Source: Prunus persica
Lineage: Eukaryota > Streptophyta > Magnoliopsida > Rosales > Rosaceae
Direction of reading: 5' to 3'
DNA length: 64,000 nucleotides
NCBI RefSeq assembly: GCF_000346465.2
Contig: NC_034011.1
Location: 26,595,941-26,659,940, forward strand
Of this stretch, positions 57,222 to 64,000 are shown one piece after another. The translations under genes were made by a program, and so were the position numbers. The notes under the pieces are model-generated. The model made no database searches and was not told where the DNA came from. It saw only the letters and a program-made list of their open reading frames with translations. The stretch's first letter is position 1. Every line of letters starts with the position of its first letter.

Positions 57222-60200
57222 TCATGACTCCCTCTTATTACCCAAAACAGCCTCCTTTGTCACAAGCTTTATGCCCCTCACCCAAAGCTCAGCGGTTTCA
57301 ACCCCACCTTCACACACAAAATGCACCTCCTTGTTCTTCGTAGTCACCACCCTAAACAATCCAGCTTCATCCGCATCACTCTTGCTCCTCCTATTCCTCC
57401 TAAAAGCTGGGCTGGGCCCCACCTCTGCATCCCGGCATATCACATTTCTCCGGTTCGACTTCCCCCAGCGCAGCACCCCTATGGCTCCCACCATTCTCAT
57501 CTCTTTCCCATGAGGGCTTCCTTTCCCTCCCTTGGTATGCTTCCAAACATGGGCTCCACCTAGCACCACCCTGCGAGCAAGCTCATCCAGTATCACACAC
57601 TCCGCGTCATTTTTGGTACTGCAACCACTCTTCCTTGCTAGTGAGAGTGGTGTTTCGCCTTTGGCATTCTTCTCATCCAAATTTGCCCCATGAGAGATCA
57701 AGAGTTCACACATGGGACCATAGCCTTCCCTAGCCGCTAACATGAGTGGAGTGTAACCATCTCCATCAGGGACATTCACATCGTAGCCTCTACTTGTTAA
57801 CAATTTGACCGCATCAATGTCCCTGCGACGTGCTGCACAATGCAGAGCATAGAACCCTCCAGCATAGCGATTGCCCTTTTCTAGTGCATATTCGAGCATT
57901 ACCTTCTCAAATAGGTCACGGTTTTGGCTTAATTCAGATAGCGTAATTGCAGTCTCACCAGACTTGTTACACAACTTTACATCAGCCCCTGCATAAACCA
58001 GCAACCGGAATGCTTCCACATAACCCTTCAAAGCAGTGATCATGACTGCCGAGAAACCTTTTTCATCCTGATAATCAATGTCAAATTCTCCTGAACCAAC
58101 TACAGCTTTCAAGGCCTCCATGTCACCGGCTTGAGCTGCAAACATTAGGGAAGAGAACACAGAAAAGTTGCTGGACCTTGGAATCTTTCCAGCTCGTATT
58201 ACAAGTATCAACGCTTGCTGAAAACCAAGGGACCAGCGATTTGTCACAGCAATTGAGCTGACGGACTGACCAGCAACATTAACCAAGCCAAAATCAGCAC
58301 CAGCCATGGCCAATACTCTGAGACACTCTTCATGCTTATATTTTGCACAGATCATTAGAGCTGTCTCACCAGAATCTGTCTTGGAGTTTATATCACATCC
58401 AGAGTCGATTAAACACTGAACAATTGTTGACAAGCCAAGCCGGGCAGCCATGTGTATTGGATTAAACATGGTCTTTCCAGTTGTTTTAACAGGTGATTCT
58501 ACATTGGCACCACAACGTAAGAGCACATGAACGGCTCCTACATTACCACATAGGATAGCATGGTGCAGGAGAGTTCTTCCACAATGAGGGGTATCAGGGG
58601 AAATATGTTGGAGGAGCATGTGCAAGATAGAACCACTTGCTTCAAAATACTCCACTGCACACCAGGTAATGGGATAAGGCTCTGCCAGTCCTGCCCCTAC
58701 CCGCAATTCTTCCCCTGTGGCTGTGTCCCATGACCATGCTCCCAGCCTCACTGTCACATCTGTCCTCGCACCAGCCTATTGTTTCCATTTTGGAACAGAG
58801 AACAAACGAGGGCTGTTAGTCATGTGGTGTGAAAAGAAAAAGATACGTACAATAGTAATTTTAGAAGATAGAACAGTAACAATACTATTGTCCTGACTGA
58901 AGATACATAGAATCAAAATCATTTTCTGTTTAGATCCTATTGCAATCATAGAAATGTGTACCACTCTATCGCTATTGAAAGGTACAAATCCAGCTGTCAC
59001 AGTTAATGCACAAGAGGGGGATGGGGGCCTACTCTTATTGGAATCTCAATTGAAATTTACTTTTCTACTACTCCTAATTTATGGCTTTCAGGGTCATATT
59101 TGATTGCGCACCAACATTGTTTTAAACTAAGCGAAACTGAAATTGAAGTGCAAGTCACCTGTAGCAGCAAACGAACAATCGAGACCTGCCTACTAACAAC
59201 TGCAGCTGCAAGTGCGCTACAGTGAACATTAGTGTGCAGCGACGGCTTAGATGACTGAAGCAGCATCCTATCAGTTGCACTTGCATCCACACCACACTGC
59301 CGTTGAGCAAGAAGAACAATGTTATCATACTAATAAAACTGATTAAATAACCATAATAGGATTAATTCACTATTCATTCATCAAGCCTATCCGGACATTA
59401 TTAGATCAGTTCACCTATATATGATTACTAAAAAATCATTTTATGATTTACTCTTCAACAGAATATCTACTTGTCTCAAATTATGGTAAAATGAATATGA
59501 TGTTCTACCTTCATGAAAGTGTCCACCACATCAACAAACCCCCTGCAGCTTGCTGTGACAATAGCATGCACAGCAATATGGGGCCGGATCAAATCAGAAG
59601 CTATAAGCAGCTCCACGAGCCTGGCATCTCCATGACAGCTTGCCTCCAGCAGAGCTTCCTCACAAGCTGGTTGAGATGCTCCAGCTTTCAGTAGGATCTC
59701 TAGAATCTCAAGGTGGCCCTCCCTCACTGCTGCTGTTGTCGCGAAGCCTCTGAAGAGTTTCTGATTTACATCAGCTCCAACGCTCTGTAATTTGAGAAAA
59801 ATACCAATCCTCTGTAAGTTGCAAAGCAAGAGATGACATAATACTATTCCATCCATCTATTATTTTCTTCACTTTAATTTCCTCATAATCTTTACAATAG
59901 TCAAGAAGAAGATATCAAATCTAGTTCATTAGTAGGTATTTTGGTTTCTTCATCGATTACAAAAGGTCATGGAACACGTGCAGACAAAATGAGGGAACAA
60001 ATCTGATGTGATAGGGAAAGAAGCATGGAACTTTCAACAAACAGTTCATTAATACGAGGGAAAGGGGAATGTATAATATCCACATAATTATCTACCTCAG
60101 GCTCGGAACAGAGAGTTTGAGACAAACTCGATATGGGGTCTCAAGGCCATTAAATAAGCTATCTCCAAAACTTATGTATTATCAGTCGTGTCGTGTGTAT

Positions 60201-61482
60201 CTCATTTCTTTTAGCAGGTCGTTAATCATGATATAGAATCAAAGAAAACACAAATGCCCAACTAAGCAAAGACAAAATAATAATAATAATTTTAATAAAA
60301 GGTCCAAATAACAAAACAACATAAAACTTTTGGCTCTAAAGCGCAGAGAAAGAATGGTCAGAAACTAATGACTTCTCCGTTCAAGTGAATTTCAAGGTGA
60401 AAAAATAAATATAAAGAATTCCCCAGTAACTGTAGCAGACATCTTTCAAAGACTTCAATGAGTTAATGTTGCATTTTGTGTGAGATCGACAGGCAATAAC
60501 AACAATGACACATTATTGATATCAAAGAGTTCAAGAACTTTTCTATTGAACACAATATTCCCCCAGAAAAAAAATAATTTCGAATCCTAATTCTTTTCCT
60601 CTAAACCTTTGAAATCAGCAGGGGGATTTAAAATTCTTAAAGCTTGTATAAATAAATAAATAACCAAAAAATCATAAAAGGCTTTACAAATTTATTGATA
60701 TCAGTAGTCTAGCATAATTCAAATATTAAAAGAATGGTTTAGCAGTAATTTTTTGAGTTTCCGAGCAAATATGCATAGCAGACAAAGAACTCCGTGAAGT
60801 TCTCCCCACAATATACTGTAACAAAAATTGGGAAATGATGGATCAAAAATTTCTTAGAAAACGTACAAAACATTTCCGTTTCTTAACACATACAAAATGC
60901 TTGCAAATCAGCAAAAAAAAGTGAGATGTGAATAGGCCAAACCACAGTAAAGTATCCTTGAATTCAGCAGACGAAAACTTCAACTGCTTTTTCAAATTCT
61001 ACAATGAGAGCAAAAAAAACTTATAAAAGCATAAATACTTTTTTTTATAAAATCAATTCGAGCACAAAATGCTTTCAAAATCGGTGAAGAATCAACTATG
61101 TGTATAAAACATTTCAAATCTCAACTTCAACCGCAGTGATCTGACAAAACACGAACCAAAACCAAAGCCTCAATCACATTACCAGTAGTTTCTTCACCAA
61201 AGCTACACTTCCAGCATGAACGGCTAGAAAAAGAGCCGTGACGTCGGTTTTGAACTCCTCGTAGTCGACGCGGACTTCGCTCGCCGATTCGTCGTGCAAT
61301 AACAACTCGGTCTTCTTTGTTTTGAGGCACACAGCACCGACGAAGTTGACGTCCACAAACGGATCGGCTATACACTCCAACGCCGATTTCAGATCGCCGG
61401 AGAGGGAAGCTTCGAGAAGGCGTTGAGAAACCTCGGCCTCATAGTCCACTGGAAACACCTGCTTGCCGGAGAAGACGGTCAT
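57222..61482 (-). CDS. Large ankyrin-repeat protein
   Basis: Four exons: 61482-61183, 59784-59509, 59296-59159 and 58775-57222, giving 755 aa. The start reads MTVFSGKQVFPVDYEAEVSQ, which I recall as the conserved N-terminus of the plant family containing Arabidopsis At5g14230. An in-frame ATG 19 codons upstream (61539) is possible but less likely. About ten ankyrin repeats are visible from residue 85 to 620 (TALFLAVHAGSVALVKKLL, GRTLLHHAILCGNVGAVHVL, GYTPLMLAAREGYGPMCELL). A basic region and a conserved C-terminal block (FRVVTTKNKEVHFVCEGG) follow. No membrane segment is seen. Ankyrin repeats bind proteins; the partner is unknown. The first intron is long (1398 bp) and AT-rich. Confidence 0.93.
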
Positions 61483-64000
61483 TTTCCGGCGAACACGTGA
61501 CGGAATTTGTGCTTCGGTAGTAGCGGTCTTTTGCTGCAAACTCAGGTGAGAGCTCGCATGCGTTATATCTCTCCAGTCTCTCTCTCTCTATCTACTCTGT
61601 AGTTCTAATTCTAAAAGACGACGCGAGGCTCGAGAGAAAGAAGAGAAACTTGAAATAGGTGAGCGCTAGAGAGGGAAGGGGAGGCTGCAAATTTATCGGG
61701 ACCGTTTACTTTTAAATTGATTTAACTAGGGTTAAAAAAGGATTCGACTGAGGGTTACAGACGGGGGTTAAAAAAATTATTTTATCCAAAGGGCATGGGG
61801 TCCGCAGTCAATTGCAGTAGTGTCAAAGGGTCAATCTCTACTGTATGAGACTTGAGCCGAGTCACTGGAGGGCCCCACCCAATGGATAGGCGCTTACAGG
61901 AACCCTGAGTCGGCTTGAATCTTGCAGAAAATATGTATAATGTAACACTGACAATTGTAATTAACATTGTAATGTGGTAATAAGAATAAAGAATTAGAAT
62001 CAAATCAACTACTCTTTTATCTTCCGTTTGAATGAGAGAAAAAATCAGAAATTTAATAGGCGAAATTGATAACTTCTTTGTTTGACAACTTAAGTACAAA
62101 ATTTATTAAATGATGAGCAGAAAAAATTGTATAAATTAAGGTATCAAATTCTCAAATTTAATTTCCTTTAAAATATGAGTCATTTCAAATTGTTATAGTG
62201 TCATTTACAAAATTTGATATACATAAATTCAAACATTGAATTTTTCAATTGTCATAAATTAAAATAAAGAAATCTAAATTTCATTATTTTATAATTTTAT
62301 ATAACTTTCAATTCCTTCGTTCAAATGGAAAGTTAATAATTTTATTGATATAAATAAATAAAAAACATGAGAATCAATCAATTATAATCACTCCAATACC
62401 GAAAACATTTCCCAATGCACTTGACGAGCCACATACATAGCTTTTGTATACCAATTAATATACATCTTTTGATTAAAGTAATTTAAAGGGCAATACTTAA
62501 GATTCCGTCGTGAGTTTCATGGTGTTGATCCTATTATAGTTTGAATGTAACCGGAACAATCTCTGTCTTTCCCCTAGTGATAAGAATCTAGACACAAAAA
62601 ACAAGACCAACAAGGAAACATATATCAGAAGAAGATTGAGATCCAATATATATATATATAGTAATTTGTTTGTCTTAAAATTTTGAAACATGAACAATGG
62701 GATTTTAAAAATTGCAACTTATGAATGAAATAATTAATATTAAAAAAAATAGAGGATGCAATATTGGTGGTGTGGTGGAGCATGGTATGAGTAGTATCCA
62801 ATGCTAATGAGTTGAATTGTAAATATAGATGCCAAAAAATGAAATAATTATTAAAAGAAGAATACTAATAATTATATAACAGATAGCACAAATTGTGTCG
62901 CGGAATACCAGGACACAACCACACTCCATAAACCTCAGCACCACCGCTATACATACATAATACACGGGACCGGACGGGATGGGGAACAAATATAGAGAGA
63001 TACACAGCTAGCACAGGGAACCCATGCAATGTCCCAAAGATTTTTAGCAGCGCTAGTAAACAGTCCACAGTCCCAATGACAAGATCCTATATCTACGTAC
63101 CTCTGTGAAACTGAAACTGTATAGTATTAATAATTAAAGTGAGTGAAAGCAAAAGTTGGTACAATAAAGTTACTGCAGTGCATGGTTCTGTATGTCTGTC
63201 TCTCTTTCCCAGTAGTTCATCCGTAGTCAATACGAGTCCTGGTCTCTGGCTTCTCAGTCTTTGACCAACAATTTTTACTTTATCAACCAGCTCCACCTTG
63301 TTGACCACGTCAAACATTAAATTAATTAACTAATTAATGAACAAAAACTACATTTATTTTATACTTTTATGCGTGTGAATGTAATATCGGAATACAATTA
63401 TATGATATAATTCATCTACATATTATAATATGAATAAATAATATGATCAAAATTTTCAACTTTTAAAATATAGTATCAATAAATATATACTTTCTATTAT
63501 AACAAGTATACTACATTATAATTACTCATTAATTATACGTCTACTAACAAGTAAGGCCAAAATTTTAACTATAAAATCGATTCTTTATTTTCGACCAACC
63601 AAAAAAAAAAAAAAAAGGATTCTTTATTATATAGTAATTGGACATATACAATGGAGGAGGCATATCTAGTTGATCAGGTGGCCATCCACTCTCATCATCA
63701 GTATCTGCAGTGTAAGCTTACGTTACGTGTATATTATTCGCATCGCTGCATCGTCAGCTAGCTCCACTCCACCTCCACGTGACAAGTTTTGAGAAGTGTA
63801 ATTTCTTTTGCAGCAGTTTCTACCAATTGCAATGAAATGAATATCCATGGTTGGTTGGTTCACTGCCTTCTTCTTATTGCCTTCAATGAAATGAGATCAG
63901 AGTCAGAGATATTCAGAACAGTAATATCTTATGGCTAGCTTTGAGAGATTCAATTCGAAGCAGACACGTATACTTTAAAATTGGAGAATTAGAACCTCAG
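61483..64000. other. AT-rich intergenic DNA at the right end
   Basis: It starts with the CT-rich leader of the ankyrin gene (about 61568-61590), then AT-rich sequence with a (TA)n at about 62648-62660 and a poly-A run at about 63599-63616. A short ATG frame at 63651 (MEEAYLVDQVAIHSHHQYLQ) runs into a GTGTAAGC that could be a donor, but no second exon lies within the window. Otherwise nothing recognised. Confidence 0.45.

Noticed and set aside
63651..63762. Short ATG frame near the right end
   Set aside because: Only about 36 codons, no domain, and any further exon would lie outside the window.

Overview
The window is nuclear DNA from a flowering plant. The genes carry many short GT-AG introns, AT-rich intergenic DNA and plant-specific families (DUF7950, MDA1-type mTERF, SYN2-type cohesin, PLP3, a plastid SET-domain methyltransferase). 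A woody eudicot, perhaps Rosaceae, is my guess; the sequence itself only supports eudicot plant. No bacterial operon, CRISPR array or complete autonomous transposon is visible. I rebuilt exon structures by hand from splice sites and phase, and every intact gene closes in frame.

Layout. 0-5 kb: two tandem single-exon DUF7950 genes on the minus strand whose upstream regions share ordered G-box blocks. 5.9-8.3 kb: mitochondrial cytochrome c1 (minus, 7 coding exons) with a cluster of site II elements upstream. 9.8-26.2 kb: an accessory island with no intact gene. It holds fragments of an ABC1-like kinase, a PKR1/CHR4-like chromatin remodeller, a RAD5A-like helicase, a cyclic-nucleotide-gated channel and a CBL10-like calcium sensor. 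These are mixed with an LTR-like sequence, GCCTAGGC-rich repeats, minisatellites and six arrays of a roughly 42-bp satellite whose core is a 20-bp palindrome. 28.7-36.3 kb: a kelch-repeat membrane protein and a plastid SET/Rubisco-LSMT-like protein (plus). 36.7-39.4 kb: an unrecognised coding-like stretch, a 272-bp tandem duplication, and about 1 kb with roughly forty GGCCCA motifs. 39.9-61.5 kb: a gene-dense block with CSN3 (minus) head-to-head with PLP3 (plus), a SYN2-like cohesin (minus), an MDA1/mTERF5-like factor (minus) head-to-head with a ribosome-recycling factor (plus), and a large ankyrin-repeat protein (minus). 61.5-64 kb: AT-rich intergenic DNA.

The intact genes are housekeeping functions: respiration, organelle gene expression, protein turnover, chaperoning and cohesion. 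They do not form one pathway. The two divergent pairs share intergenic regions of only about 300 bp and may be co-regulated. The most unusual part is the 12-26 kb island, where one ordered unit (kinase 3' end, remodeller fragment, palindromic array) recurs at least three times, as expected from amplification of a chimeric segment.
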